From: JARRQB01 sp965368585
GTDB lineage: Bacteria; Pseudomonadota; Gammaproteobacteria; Chromatiales; Chromatiaceae
DNA: 64,000 bases
Reading direction: 5' to 3'
Assembly: GCA_965368585.1 (NCBI GenBank)
Contig: CBDUNM010000001.1
Location: forward strand, 1 to 64,000
The notes under the pieces were generated by a model. The model worked only from the letters and a program-made list of their open reading frames with translations, did no database searches and was not told the origin of the DNA. Below are positions 25,658 to 34,869 of the stretch, one piece after another (position 1 is the first letter of the stretch; each line of letters starts with the position of its first letter). The position numbers and the translations under genes were made by a program.

Positions 25658-25987
25658 ATGTCGGCCTTTGGAAATTTGGCGGTTCTGCGGCTCGTTTTAT
25701 TGGTCTGGTCTATGGGGGTGGCGGGGTCCGTCGGCGCGCAGCAAGCTAGCGATGCACCGCCGCCGAGCGACGACTCGGCGCTGGAGCCCGAGGTAACCAT
25801 CATTCAGCGCGATGACGAAACGGCTTACGAATACAAGGTGGGCGGTCAGGTCTATATGGTCAAGGTCGTGCCGGTCGTCGGCCCTGCGTATTACTTTCTC
25901 GATCAGGACGGTGACGGCGAACTGGATGCAACCCGTTACGGGCCCGAAGAAGTCAGCGTACCGCAGTGGGTACTGTTTCGCTGGTAG
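25658..25987 (+). CDS. DUF2782 exported protein
   Basis: 109 aa with a signal peptide (LAVLRLVLLVWSMGVAGSVGA) and a mature part VTIIQRDDETAYEYKVGGQ, MVKVVPVVGPAYYFLDQDGDG, VPQWVLFRW. This matches the small DUF2782 periplasmic proteins of Gammaproteobacteria. Function unknown. The DQDGDGELD stretch looks like a single calcium loop. AGGGAC precedes the ATG. Confidence 0.8.
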   Translation: MSAFGNLAVLRLVLLVWSMGVAGSVGAQQASDAPPPSDDSALEPEVTIIQRDDETAYEYKVGGQVYMVKVVPVVGPAYYFLDQDGDGELDATRYGPEEVSVPQWVLFRW

Positions 25988-26150
25988 CGGTCTCAAGCCG
26001 GGCCATCGGCGGTAGCGGCAGCGAACGACGGGCATTTTGCCCGTAATCATGCGTGGCGAGAGCTACGAGCGCCGCATGCTCCACGGATTCAAGATAACGC
26101 ACAAGCCCACTAAGCAATAACAGTGCTCGAACCTCAGTAATGCCAATATC

Positions 26151-26681
26151 ATGATTGCTTTTGTGCGATCGCTCGATCGGTTTGCCGACCTGACGGGGCG
26201 CGCCGTCGCCTGGTTGACGCTGTCCATGGTCGTCGTGACCTTCGTGGTCGTGGTGTTGCGCTACCTATTCGATACGGGCTGGATTGCCATGCAAGAGTCC
26301 GTCACCTATATGCACGCTGTCGTTTTCATGCTGGGGGCGGCGTACACGCTGCGACATGATGGCCACGTGCGCGTGGATATCTTTTACCGCCGGTTCGGGC
26401 CCCGCGGCCGTGCCATGATCGACCTGGCCGGCGCTCTGTTGTTGCTGCTGCCGGTGAGCATCTTTATTTTCTGGATCAGCTGGCGATACGTTGCAGATTC
26501 CTGGTCGGTGCTCGAAGGTTCACGCGAAGCCGGCGGCCTGCCGGGCGTCTATTTACTCAAATCGCTCATCATTCTGATGCCGGCCCTGTTGATCGTGCAG
26601 GGCTTTTCGACTGTACTGCGTAATCTGTTGCTGATCACGGGCCGGATAGCGGCCGATGAGACGGAGCCGGGCCAGCTGTGA
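26151..26681 (+). CDS. TRAP transporter small permease (DctQ-like)
   Basis: 176 aa, four membrane helices (LTLSMVVVTFVVVVLRYLF; AVVFMLGAAYTLRHDGHVRVDIFY; LAGALLLLLPVSIFIFWI; LKSLIILMPALLIVQGF). The motif TLRHDGHVRVDIFYRRF is typical of DctQ. It forms the membrane complex with the large permease that overlaps it by four bases. Confidence 0.9.
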   Translation: MIAFVRSLDRFADLTGRAVAWLTLSMVVVTFVVVVLRYLFDTGWIAMQESVTYMHAVVFMLGAAYTLRHDGHVRVDIFYRRFGPRGRAMIDLAGALLLLLPVSIFIFWISWRYVADSWSVLEGSREAGGLPGVYLLKSLIILMPALLIVQGFSTVLRNLLLITGRIAADETEPGQL

Positions 26682-28045
26682 TCGAGTGGCCGCCCTTGCT
26701 GTTGTTCGCGGCCGTCGGCGTGGTGCTCATGTTCGGTTACCCGGTCGCCTTCACCCTGGCCGGCGTATCGCTGATCTTCGCCATGGTGGGCGGGTGGTTC
26801 GGCGTCTTCGATGCGGCTTTTCTGGAGGCGCTGCCGAATCGCCTGTACGGGATCATGACCAACGAGACGCTGATCGCCGTACCGCTGTTCGTCTTCATGG
26901 GCGTCATGCTGGAACGATCCCGCGTCGCCGAAAGCCTGCTGGATACCATGGCCGCGCTGTTCGGCCCGTTGCGCGGCGGGTTGGGGATATCGGTGACCCT
27001 GGTGGGTATGCTGCTCGCGGCCTCCACCGGGATCGTCGGCGCGACCGTCGTTACCATGGGTTTGTTGTCGCTGCCCACCATGCTGAAGCGCAATTACGAC
27101 CCGGCCGTGGCAACCGGGACGATTTGCGCCTCCGGAACCCTGGGGCAGATCATTCCGCCGTCCATCATCCTGGTCCTGCTGGGTGACGTGCTGTCGGCGG
27201 CGTATCAGCAGGCGCAGCTCAGCATGGGCGTGTGGAATCCCAAGACGGTATCGGTCGGCGATCTGTTCATCGGCGCCTTGATTCCAGGTCTGGTCCTGGT
27301 GGCGATGTATGTCGCGTATCTGGTTCTGGTCGCGATCGTCCGCCCCGAGGCCGTGCCCGCCATCCCGCCGGAAGAGCGTGCGCACGACCGGGGCGCATTG
27401 AGCGGCCAGATTTTCAAAGTGCTGTTGCCCCCGCTGCTGGGCTCGATCCTGGCGGGGGTGGCGACACCGACCGAGGCGGCTTCGGTCGGGGCGGTGGGCG
27501 CCATCTTTCTAGCCGCGCAGCGCCGCGAACTGTCGCTGGAAACGTTGCGCGCCGTGATACGTCAGACCACCGTAGTGACCAGTATGGTGTTTGTGATTTT
27601 TATCGGCGCGTCGGTCTTCTCGCTGGTGTTCCGTGGCTTCGGCGGCGACGTAGTCGTTGAGGAGATGCTGCACAACCTGCCCGGCGGGGTGATCGGCGCG
27701 GTCGCGGTAGTCATGCTGATCATGTTCCTGCTGGGTTTCATCCTCGATTTCATCGAGATCACCTTCGTGGTGGTACCCATCGTAGGTCCAATCCTGTTGG
27801 CCATGGGATTGGATCCCGTTTGGTTGGGCGTCATGATCGCGCTGAACCTGCAGACGTCGTTTCTGACGCCACCGTTCGGGTTTGCGCTGTTCTACTTGCG
27901 TGGTGTGGCGCCGCCCCAGGTAAGAACCTCGGCGATTTATCGGGGCGTGATTCCGTTTATCGCGATCCAAGTCTTCATGCTGGGAATACTGGCCATATGG
28001 CCAGAACTCGCTACCTGGCTACCGCATGTGGTCTACGGCGAGTAA
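26678..28045 (+). CDS. TRAP transporter large permease (DctM-like)
   Basis: 455 aa with about 12 helices, the Na+-coupled transport subunit. Family signatures include VPLFVFMGVMLERSRVAE, GLLSLPTMLKRNYDPAVATG, ASGTLGQIIPPSIILVLLGD and LQTSFLTPPFGFALFYL. It starts at GTG 26678 overlapping the small-subunit TGA (GTGA). No gene for the periplasmic DctP/TAXI binding protein lies on either side, so the partner must be encoded elsewhere. Sequence features suggest the mannitol/chloroaromatic (DctM type 2) subgroup; substrate unknown. Confidence 0.9.
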   Translation: MIEWPPLLLFAAVGVVLMFGYPVAFTLAGVSLIFAMVGGWFGVFDAAFLEALPNRLYGIMTNETLIAVPLFVFMGVMLERSRVAESLLDTMAALFGPLRGGLGISVTLVGMLLAASTGIVGATVVTMGLLSLPTMLKRNYDPAVATGTICASGTLGQIIPPSIILVLLGDVLSAAYQQAQLSMGVWNPKTVSVGDLFIGALIPGLVLVAMYVAYLVLVAIVRPEAVPAIPPEERAHDRGALSGQIFKVLLPPLLGSILAGVATPTEAASVGAVGAIFLAAQRRELSLETLRAVIRQTTVVTSMVFVIFIGASVFSLVFRGFGGDVVVEEMLHNLPGGVIGAVAVVMLIMFLLGFILDFIEITFVVVPIVGPILLAMGLDPVWLGVMIALNLQTSFLTPPFGFALFYLRGVAPPQVRTSAIYRGVIPFIAIQVFMLGILAIWPELATWLPHVVYGE

Positions 28046-28436
28046 GCGGTACGGTTTAACACGCGGGCCCCCCACGATTGTGTCGCCTTATCTTGCTATA
28101 TTGTCGACATTATTGGTCGGGCAATGCGGTATCACTGCCTGTCTGTTGGTACCGTTTTGTGCCTGTCGACGCCATCGTCGCCAACGTGCGTGGACGTTGG
28201 TATGAACCCGAAAAAGGGTCAAATTTAGCTTTATTAGCCGTTGATTATACGCTTAAAAAATATTATTAAACCAATATAAAACAGCTGGCTAAACCATATA
28301 TTGAGCTACGCAATATTGATGCTTGAACAAACAAATATTCTCACGGTTCGATCACGCTGCTATAGTTCCCCGCACTCCGGTTTCAACCCTTAACAACTCG
28401 GCTGCGTGCGTAGCCCAAGTATGGAGGTGTCGACAG
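28046..28436. other. Intergenic, AT-rich, promoter region of prpE
   Basis: 391 bp with very AT-rich DNA from 28220 to 28310 (TTGATTATACGC, AAAAAATATTATTAAACC). It contrasts with the surrounding GC-rich genes. No ORF with a ribosome site and no clear terminator were found. Confidence 0.45.
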
Positions 28437-30332
28437 ATGGGTGATTATGCGTCAATTTATGAGAAGTCCCTGAGCGATCCTGATGGCTTTTGGGGTGACG
28501 CAGCCCAAGGGCTGCATTGGCACAAGCCTTGGGACAAGGTTCTTGATAGGGCGGCCAAGCCGGTTCCACGCTGGTTCGTCGGCGGCGAAATCAACACCTG
28601 TTACAACGCCCTGGATCGCCACGTCGAAAGCGGTGCGGGCGATCGCGCGGCGCTGATCTACGACAGCCCGGTTACCGGCCAGAAAAAGATTTACAGCTAT
28701 GCACAGCTGACGGACGAGGTCGCGCGCCTGGCGGGCGTGTTGCGCGACAACGGTGTTGGGAAAGGCGATCGAGTGGTGGTCTACATGCCGATGATTCCCG
28801 AAGCCGCCATGGCCATGCTGGCTTGCGCGCGAATCGGCGCTATTCATTCGGTGGTGTTCGGCGGTTTTGCCGCTAACGAATTGGCGACGCGGATCAACGA
28901 CTCGCAGCCCAAAATGATCCTCGCCGCGTCGTGCGGCATCGAGCCGAATCGGGTCGTGAAATATAAACCGTTGCTCGACGACGCTATGGCGCAAGCCAGC
29001 CACAAACCCGCCAAGTGCCTCATGCTGCAGCGTCCGCAGGCTGAAGCGGGCATGCAGGATGGCCGCGACCTCGACTGGGCGTCTGCGGTCGCGGCCGCGA
29101 CGCCGGCCGAGTGTGTTCCGGTGCTCGCGACCGACCCACTCTACATCCTCTACACCTCGGGCACGACCGGACAGCCGAAAGGTGTGGTGCGCGACAACGG
29201 CGGTCATGCCGTGGCATTGCACTGGACCATGAGCAACCTTTACAACGTGAATCCCGGCGACGTCTACTGGGCCGCGTCTGACGTAGGTTGGGTGGTGGGC
29301 CACAGCTATATCGTGTACGGCCCGTTGTTGCGCGGCTGCACCACGGTGATGTACGAAGGCAAGCCCGTCGGTACACCCGATCCGGGCGCGTTCTGGCGCG
29401 TCATTTCCGAATACGGCATCAAGGTTTTGTTCACCGCCCCCACGGCGTTCCGCGCCATAAAAAAAGAAGATCCTGAAGGCGATTACTTAAAGAACTACGA
29501 CCTGTCCTGCATGGATGCCCTGTTCCTGGCCGGCGAACGCTGCGATCCCGACACCCTGCATTGGGCGCGAACCCAGCTCAACAAGCCCGTGGTCGATCAC
29601 TGGTGGCAGACCGAAACGGGATGGGGAATCGCCGCGAACCCCCTGGGTATCGAGCCGATGGAAGTAAAGCCGGGTTCGCCCACCGTAGCGATGCCGGGGT
29701 ATGACGTGCGCATTCTCGACGAAGCGGGTGTCGAGGTGGCGCCAGGCGATATGGGTAACATCGTCATCAAACTGCCGTTGCCCCCAGCGTGTCTGCCGAC
29801 CCTGTGGAACAACGAGGAACGCTTCGTCAGCTCTTATCTGGCCAAATACCCGGGATACTATTTGACCGGCGATGCCGGCTACAAGGACGCCGACGGCTAC
29901 TTGTGGATCATGAGCCGTACCGACGACGTGATCAATGTTGCGGGACATCGGCTGTCGACCGGACAAATGGAGGAGGTGCTGGCCGGGCATCCGGACGTTG
30001 CGGAGTGTGCCGTCATCGGGGTCGCCGACGCATTGAAGGGACAAATGCCCTTGGGGTTGGTCGTGCTGAAGGCGGGTGTCGAGCGCGACGAGGCGGATAT
30101 TTCCAAAGAACTCGTGACGCGCGTACGTGAGCAGATCGGTCCCGTTGCGGCATTCAAGATGGCAAAGATCGTTACCCGCCTGCCCAAGACGCGGTCTGGA
30201 AAGATCCTGCGAGGCACCATGGTCAAGATTGCCGATGGCGAGGAATGGAAAATGCCCGCGACCATCGACGACCCCGCCATACTCGACGAAATCACCGCTG
30301 CCTTGAAGGCGTTGGGTTATGGCAACGCCTGA
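28437..30332 (+). CDS. prpE: Propionyl-CoA synthetase
   Basis: 631 aa, the standard PrpE length; activates propionate with ATP and CoA for the 2-methylcitrate cycle. The N-terminus YASIYEKSLSDPDGFWGDA is PrpE-like rather than Acs-like. AMP-forming signature YTSGTTGQPKGVVRDNGGH, WWQTETGWGI, GYYLTGDAGYKDADGYLWIMSRTDD (hinge region), and the C-terminal acylatable Lys in TRSGKILRG are all present. ATG 28437 has a perfect GGAGGT 7 bases upstream. Confidence 0.95.
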   Translation: MGDYASIYEKSLSDPDGFWGDAAQGLHWHKPWDKVLDRAAKPVPRWFVGGEINTCYNALDRHVESGAGDRAALIYDSPVTGQKKIYSYAQLTDEVARLAGVLRDNGVGKGDRVVVYMPMIPEAAMAMLACARIGAIHSVVFGGFAANELATRINDSQPKMILAASCGIEPNRVVKYKPLLDDAMAQASHKPAKCLMLQRPQAEAGMQDGRDLDWASAVAAATPAECVPVLATDPLYILYTSGTTGQPKGVVRDNGGHAVALHWTMSNLYNVNPGDVYWAASDVGWVVGHSYIVYGPLLRGCTTVMYEGKPVGTPDPGAFWRVISEYGIKVLFTAPTAFRAIKKEDPEGDYLKNYDLSCMDALFLAGERCDPDTLHWARTQLNKPVVDHWWQTETGWGIAANPLGIEPMEVKPGSPTVAMPGYDVRILDEAGVEVAPGDMGNIVIKLPLPPACLPTLWNNEERFVSSYLAKYPGYYLTGDAGYKDADGYLWIMSRTDDVINVAGHRLSTGQMEEVLAGHPDVAECAVIGVADALKGQMPLGLVVLKAGVERDEADISKELVTRVREQIGPVAAFKMAKIVTRLPKTRSGKILRGTMVKIADGEEWKMPATIDDPAILDEITAALKALGYGNA

Positions 30333-30679
30333 ACGACGCGACAACGGGCGGCGCTTCCCGGCCAAGCTGGCGGCTGCGTGGGGGCGAACCATGCACCGTT
30401 GCGTCGACGTCGTCAGCGCTGCAAAGCGACTGATTTCGCGTGCGGACAGCCGGGCGGCTCGCAACGATCCGACGCACGGCGGTGCGATGATAGGCGCCTG
30501 TCGTTCCCGGCGCGGCGCCGCTGTCGCTCGTCGGCCGGTGGTCTCGAAGGGACCATGAACAAGGGAGCGTCCGAGGACAGGACGTCGACCGCTTGATTGC
30601 ATAGTCGCGCGTAATCGACGCCCTGTTCCAGAGAACCCGCGCCTATTCGCGTAGTCGTCGTCATCATCCTCGGCTGACA
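30333..30679. other. Intergenic, no gene seen
   Basis: 347 bp of GC-rich sequence between prpE and the GntR gene. Open frames on both strands here have no ribosome sites or family features. No terminator recognised. Confidence 0.4.
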
Positions 30680-30688
30680 TTGCAATCC

Positions 30689-31366
30689 ATGGCGGAAGCA
30701 TCCACAGGCGCGGTCCGGACCACCATCGCGGACCGGGTCTTTGAACAGATTCGCGAGGCGATTGAGCGCGGCGAACTGCCTCCAGGCAGCAAGATCAGCG
30801 AGCCCGAATTGGCCAAGGCCCACGGCATCAGCCGCGGGCCGTTGCGCGAGGCGATGGGGAAGCTCGAAGCCTGTGGGCTGGTGGTTCGGCGGGCGAACGT
30901 CGGGGCGCGTGTAGTCAGTCTTTCCAGCGAACAGTTGTTGGAAATCTTCCAGGTACGCGAGGCGCTCGAAGGGATGGCCGCGCGGTTGGCGGCCAGCCAG
31001 ATGAAGGCGGCCGAGATTGTCGCGCTGCGCCGCCTGTTGGAGCGCCACGCAGAGCAGATCGAAAGCGACGGTGGTCACGCTTACTTCCAACAGGAAGGCG
31101 ATCTCGATTTTCACTATCGAATCGTGCAGGGCAGCCGCAATTCGCGCCTGATCGATCTGCTGTGCAACGATTTGTACCACTTGGTGCGCTTGTACCGATA
31201 CCAGTTCGGGGTCAAGAGCCGGCGCGCGCCGCGCGCCTTCAGCGAACACGAGCACATAGTCAACGCCATCGAACGCCGCGATGCCGAGTTGGCCGAACTT
31301 CTGATGCGTCATCACATTCGCGCATCGCGGGAAAATTTCGAGCGGATGTTGGTCGAAGGTGGCTGA
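30689..31366 (+). CDS. GntR-family transcriptional regulator (FadR/FCD type)
   Basis: 225 aa. N-terminal winged helix (about 10-75): DRVFEQIREAIERGELPPGSK, ELAKAHGISRGPLREAMGKLE. C-terminal FCD ligand domain with His/Asp metal-binding pattern (FHYRIVQGSRNSRL, SEHEHIVNAIERRD). It lies directly before prpD and after prpE, so it probably controls propionate catabolism by binding 2-methylcitrate or a related acid. ATG 30689 is chosen over an in-frame TTG nine bases upstream. Confidence 0.9.
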   Translation: MAEASTGAVRTTIADRVFEQIREAIERGELPPGSKISEPELAKAHGISRGPLREAMGKLEACGLVVRRANVGARVVSLSSEQLLEIFQVREALEGMAARLAASQMKAAEIVALRRLLERHAEQIESDGGHAYFQQEGDLDFHYRIVQGSRNSRLIDLLCNDLYHLVRLYRYQFGVKSRRAPRAFSEHEHIVNAIERRDAELAELLMRHHIRASRENFERMLVEGG

Positions 31367-31382
31367 AGCAGGGTCTGCACAA

Positions 31383-32834
31383 ATGAGTAAAGCCGCCGTA
31401 CTGGACGCTAGTCGCCCCGAATTCGACAGCGTTATTCAGGGCATCGCCGACTACGTGCTCGAATACGATGTCGGTCGATCTAGCGAAGCCATGGATACGG
31501 CGCGCTACTGTTGGCTGGATACCATCGGTTGCGGACTCTACGCGTTGGACTATCCGGCGTGCGCCAAACTGCTGGGCCCGATCGTACCCGGGGCCGACAT
31601 GCCGGGTGGCGCGCGGGTCCCCGGTACGTCTTACCAGCTCGATCCGGTGCGTGCCGCCTGGAATATCGGCGCCATGGTGCGTTGGCTGGATTACAACGAT
31701 ACCTGGCTGGCCGCCGAATGGGGGCATCCATCGGACAATCTGGGCGCGATCCTGGCCCTCGCGGACTATCAGTCGCGGCAGGCGCTCACCACAGGGAGAG
31801 CATCGCTCACTATGGCGGATGTGCTCCGGTGCATGATCAAGGCGTACGAAATACAAGGCGTGATTGCACTGGAAAACAGTTTTAACCGGGTTGGATTGGA
31901 TCACGTGATGCTGGTGCGTATCGCCTCGACGGCGGTCGGTGCCGCGCTGCTGGGGTGCAGCCGCGGCGAAATACTGAACGCCGTGTCAAACGCATGGCTC
32001 GACGGTTCGTCGTTGCGGACTTATCGACACGCGCCCAACACGGGCTCGCGCAAATCCTGGGCGGCCGGTGATGCGACGTCGCGTGGCGTGTTTCTCGCCA
32101 TGCTGGCCAAGCGTGGAGAAATGGGTTACCCGTCTGCGCTGACCGCCAAGGCATGGGGATTTCAGGATGTGTTGTTCAAGGGCCGCGACCTGTCTTTCAG
32201 TCGGGGCTTCGGCACCTACGTCATGGAAAACATATTGTTCAAGCTAGCCTATCCGGCGGAGTTTCATGCGCAAACGGCCGTCGAGGCCGCGCTGCGGCTG
32301 CACGATCAGGTACGGGGGCGACTGGGCGACATCGACAAGGTGGTTATTCACACCCAGGAATCCGGCGATCGGATCATCAACAAGACGGGGCCGTTGGACA
32401 ACCCGGCGGACCGCGATCACTGTATCCAGTACATGGTGGCGGTGCCGTTGATCTTTGGCCGCCTGACCGCGGAAGACTACGACGACGCCGTCGCCAATGA
32501 TCCGCGCATCGACGCCTTGCGCGACAAGATGGAATGCGTCGAGGATGCGCGCTTTACGCGTGAGTATACAGAGCCAGGCAAACGCGCCATCGGCAATGCC
32601 GTGCAGGTGTTCTTCAAGGACGGCAACAGCACGGTCAAAGTCGAGATCGACTACCCGGTGGGGCACCGCCGGCGTCGCGCCGCAGCGATACCGCTGCTGC
32701 AGGAGAAATTCGAACGCTATTTACGCGGACGCATTGCAGCCAGGCCCGCCGATCGTATTCTGGAGATTTGCTCCGATCAAGCGGTGTTCGAACGCACCAC
32801 GGTCGACGAAATGATGGGTCTGCTGGTGGTGTGA
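31383..32834 (+). CDS. prpD: 2-Methylcitrate dehydratase
   Basis: 483 aa MmgE/PrpD protein that dehydrates 2-methylcitrate to 2-methylaconitate. Signatures: YCWLDTIGCGLYALDYPAC, RGTSYQLDPVRAAWNIGAM-type segment, VRWLDYNDTWLAAEWGHPSDN (active-site Asp/His region), NTGSRKSWAAGDATSRGVF, YPAEFHAQTAVEAAL. It starts just after the GntR stop (ATG 31383 with AGCAGGG upstream). prpB and prpC are not in this window. Confidence 0.95.
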   Translation: MSKAAVLDASRPEFDSVIQGIADYVLEYDVGRSSEAMDTARYCWLDTIGCGLYALDYPACAKLLGPIVPGADMPGGARVPGTSYQLDPVRAAWNIGAMVRWLDYNDTWLAAEWGHPSDNLGAILALADYQSRQALTTGRASLTMADVLRCMIKAYEIQGVIALENSFNRVGLDHVMLVRIASTAVGAALLGCSRGEILNAVSNAWLDGSSLRTYRHAPNTGSRKSWAAGDATSRGVFLAMLAKRGEMGYPSALTAKAWGFQDVLFKGRDLSFSRGFGTYVMENILFKLAYPAEFHAQTAVEAALRLHDQVRGRLGDIDKVVIHTQESGDRIINKTGPLDNPADRDHCIQYMVAVPLIFGRLTAEDYDDAVANDPRIDALRDKMECVEDARFTREYTEPGKRAIGNAVQVFFKDGNSTVKVEIDYPVGHRRRRAAAIPLLQEKFERYLRGRIAARPADRILEICSDQAVFERTTVDEMMGLLVV

Positions 32835-32866
32835 CGATGGCCCGCCGTCCGGGCACCGGGCGGCCG

Positions 32867-34384
32867 TCACGAGTGCGCCGGAACTCGGCGCGCGTTGTGC
32901 AACTGGTCGATCAGAGCGACCAGTTCATCGCGGTTGAGCGGTTTGGAAACGAAGGCAACGTCCGTCATTCTGGCTATCCCGGTCAGGGTCTTGATGTCAC
33001 TGCTGGCGCTCATGAGGATAGCGGGATTGGCGTAACCGCCCTCGCGGCAGCGTGTGATAGCCCGCTCGCCGTGTTCGTGCTCCAAATGCATATCCACCAG
33101 CAGGATGTCGGGGTCGTGCAACTCCAGGAGTTCGACGGCCTCATTGCCCGTGGTCGCGGTTATGACGATGGCGCCCGCCCTGGTCAGCAGCACCCGGGCG
33201 AGCTGCAGTAGATCATTGTCATCATCGACGACCAGCACCAGGATGTCGCGCAACGGCAGTTTGTCGGACGGTGCCGCGCCGGGTGTCGTCGGTGGGGGCG
33301 CTGCAATCGACAAACGCATGCCGGTGCCGGGCGGGTCGGGGTAGAAATACTGCAGATCGCCTCCCATGAGACGCGCCAGCGTGCGGCTGATGGAAAGCCC
33401 CAGGCCCGCTCCCTTGCCGCCTTCGCCGCCGCGCCGAAACGGCTCGAACAGGTGCTGTCGAAGGGCCTCGGAAATCCCGGGTCCCGTATCGGTGACTTCA
33501 ACCGACAGGCGGTCGTCGCGCCAATCGATGCCGATCCTTACCTGTCCTCTGGATGTGAACTTGAGCGCGTTTCCGATCAGGTTGATCAACACCTGTTTCA
33601 GCCGCAGTTCGTCGACCCAGACCTTTTCCGGAAGCGTATCGCTGACGGCGCCGGTCAGCGTCAGTCTTTTCTGATCGGCGATCGGCTGAAACATCTCGGT
33701 AAGTTGCCCCAGCATCGACCTGACGTCGATGTGCGAGGGATAGAGAACGACCTCGTCCTGTTCGATGCGCGCCTGGTCGAGCAGATTCTCGACCAGGTTG
33801 AGCAGATGGTTGGCGCCGCGTTTGATCGCCCCCAGCTGCCGCAGCGAATCAAGATCGTCCGACAGGGTCTCCGTCAGCAGGTCCGCATAACCCAGCACCG
33901 AGGACAGGGGTGTGCGGAATTCGTGCGACATACGCGCGATAAACAGGCCCTGCAAGCGGTTGGCTTCCGCGAGCGAAGTCTGCGTTTGCCGCAGTTTGCT
34001 CAGGAGCTGTTCCTGGCGATGCTGCAGTAACGCCAGTTCGTTGGATGCCTGTTGCTCAAGTTGCTGACGCTGGTGTTTTTCGGTCGCATCGAAGTAAGCG
34101 AGGCCCCAGTCGCCGGCCATGGCGACGACATGGATATCGGCAATGCGGTTCGATGGCGTCTCGACGCATTCGAGTACCCGATAGGGGTCAGTCGAACCGT
34201 CGTTTCCCTGAAGAAACAGCAGGTCGTCCGCCACTGATCGACCGGGGGTTGGCACGCCGAAGCCGAAGTACGCGCCGTCGCCTTCGGCTTCCCGCACCGT
34301 CAGCTGGCTGTCGACGATCAGATAGAACGGCCTCAGCGTCTGCTGCCGGCGCCGTTCGATCATGTTCCTCAACGAATCGATCAT
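32867..34384 (-). CDS. Soluble hybrid histidine kinase with C-terminal receiver
   Basis: 505 aa, no membrane helix. Residues 1-105 are an unrecognised sensor-like part (FYLIVDSQLTVREAEGDGAYFG), then a coiled coil (about 105-145). HisKA with phospho-acceptor His154 in MSHEFRTPLSSVLGYADLL; HATPase with NLIGNALKF (N box), VTDTGPGIS (G1) and GAGLGLSISRTLARLMGG (G2); receiver domain from about 385 with DDDNDL, phospho-acceptor in ILLVDMHLEH and SKPLNRDEL. Last gene of a four-gene operon; its ATG overlaps the GTPase stop (ATGA). The overlap suggests it senses or reports the state of the GTPase complex. Confidence 0.9.
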   Translation of the reverse strand: MIDSLRNMIERRRQQTLRPFYLIVDSQLTVREAEGDGAYFGFGVPTPGRSVADDLLFLQGNDGSTDPYRVLECVETPSNRIADIHVVAMAGDWGLAYFDATEKHQRQQLEQQASNELALLQHRQEQLLSKLRQTQTSLAEANRLQGLFIARMSHEFRTPLSSVLGYADLLTETLSDDLDSLRQLGAIKRGANHLLNLVENLLDQARIEQDEVVLYPSHIDVRSMLGQLTEMFQPIADQKRLTLTGAVSDTLPEKVWVDELRLKQVLINLIGNALKFTSRGQVRIGIDWRDDRLSVEVTDTGPGISEALRQHLFEPFRRGGEGGKGAGLGLSISRTLARLMGGDLQYFYPDPPGTGMRLSIAAPPPTTPGAAPSDKLPLRDILVLVVDDDNDLLQLARVLLTRAGAIVITATTGNEAVELLELHDPDILLVDMHLEHEHGERAITRCREGGYANPAILMSASSDIKTLTGIARMTDVAFVSKPLNRDELVALIDQLHNARRVPAHS

Positions 34385-34869
34385 TGCGCCAGCATGCCGG
34401 CCAAGCGAATAAAACCGTCGTTGACGCCCTGGCCGCTGAGCGCGCTGCAGAAGGCTGCCGGGTAGCCGCCGGTCGAAACGTCGTCCGGCAGTTCCCACTG
34501 GTCCTGGAGATCGTGCTTGTTGATCAATAAGACCCCGGGTTTGTGACCGATTGTCCGGCGCGCCTGATCCCCGAGATTCAGGGCGGTCTGCAGCGTGTGG
34601 CCGCGGGTTCCGTCGGCGACCAGGAAAAAGCCCGCCGCGCCCTGCAGATAATTGCGCTCGATCGTGGTCAACGAATCGGTTCCTGCGACATCCCAGATGA
34701 CAAACTTGACCTCGGTGTCGGGGGCGAGCGTGACCGTGCGGGTGTCGATTTTCACTCCGACAGTCGATAGATAACGGTCGGAAAAGCTGCTGTGTACGAA
34801 GCGCGCCACCAGACTGGTCTTGCCGACGGCGAAGTCACCGATCATGCAGATCTTGCGCACCAGCATCAT
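34381..34869 (-). CDS. Rab/Ras-like small GTPase
   Basis: 162 aa, a single G domain. G1 is GDFAVGKTS (residues 11-19), G2 Thr36 in STVGVK, G3 WDVAGTD (Asp60-Gly63), G4 NKHD (117-120), G5 SALSG. This is eukaryote-like Ras-superfamily organisation rather than Era/TrmE type. In Ras the residue after DxxG is the catalytic Gln; here it is Thr64, so intrinsic hydrolysis should be slow and a partner may supply the missing function. No lipid-modification motif at the C-terminus; membrane location must come from a partner, most likely the OmpA-domain protein upstream, whose stop overlaps its start. Confidence 0.9.
   Translation of the reverse strand: MMLVRKICMIGDFAVGKTSLVARFVHSSFSDRYLSTVGVKIDTRTVTLAPDTEVKFVIWDVAGTDSLTTIERNYLQGAAGFFLVADGTRGHTLQTALNLGDQARRTIGHKPGVLLINKHDLQDQWELPDDVSTGGYPAAFCSALSGQGVNDGFIRLAGMLAQ

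Noticed and set aside
26549..27385. Open frame antisense to the TRAP permease genes
   Set aside because: His/Gln/Asp-rich composition typical of an antisense frame; dctM is clearly the real gene.
28078..28269. 63-codon frame upstream of prpE
   Set aside because: No ribosome site, odd composition and located in an AT-rich promoter region.
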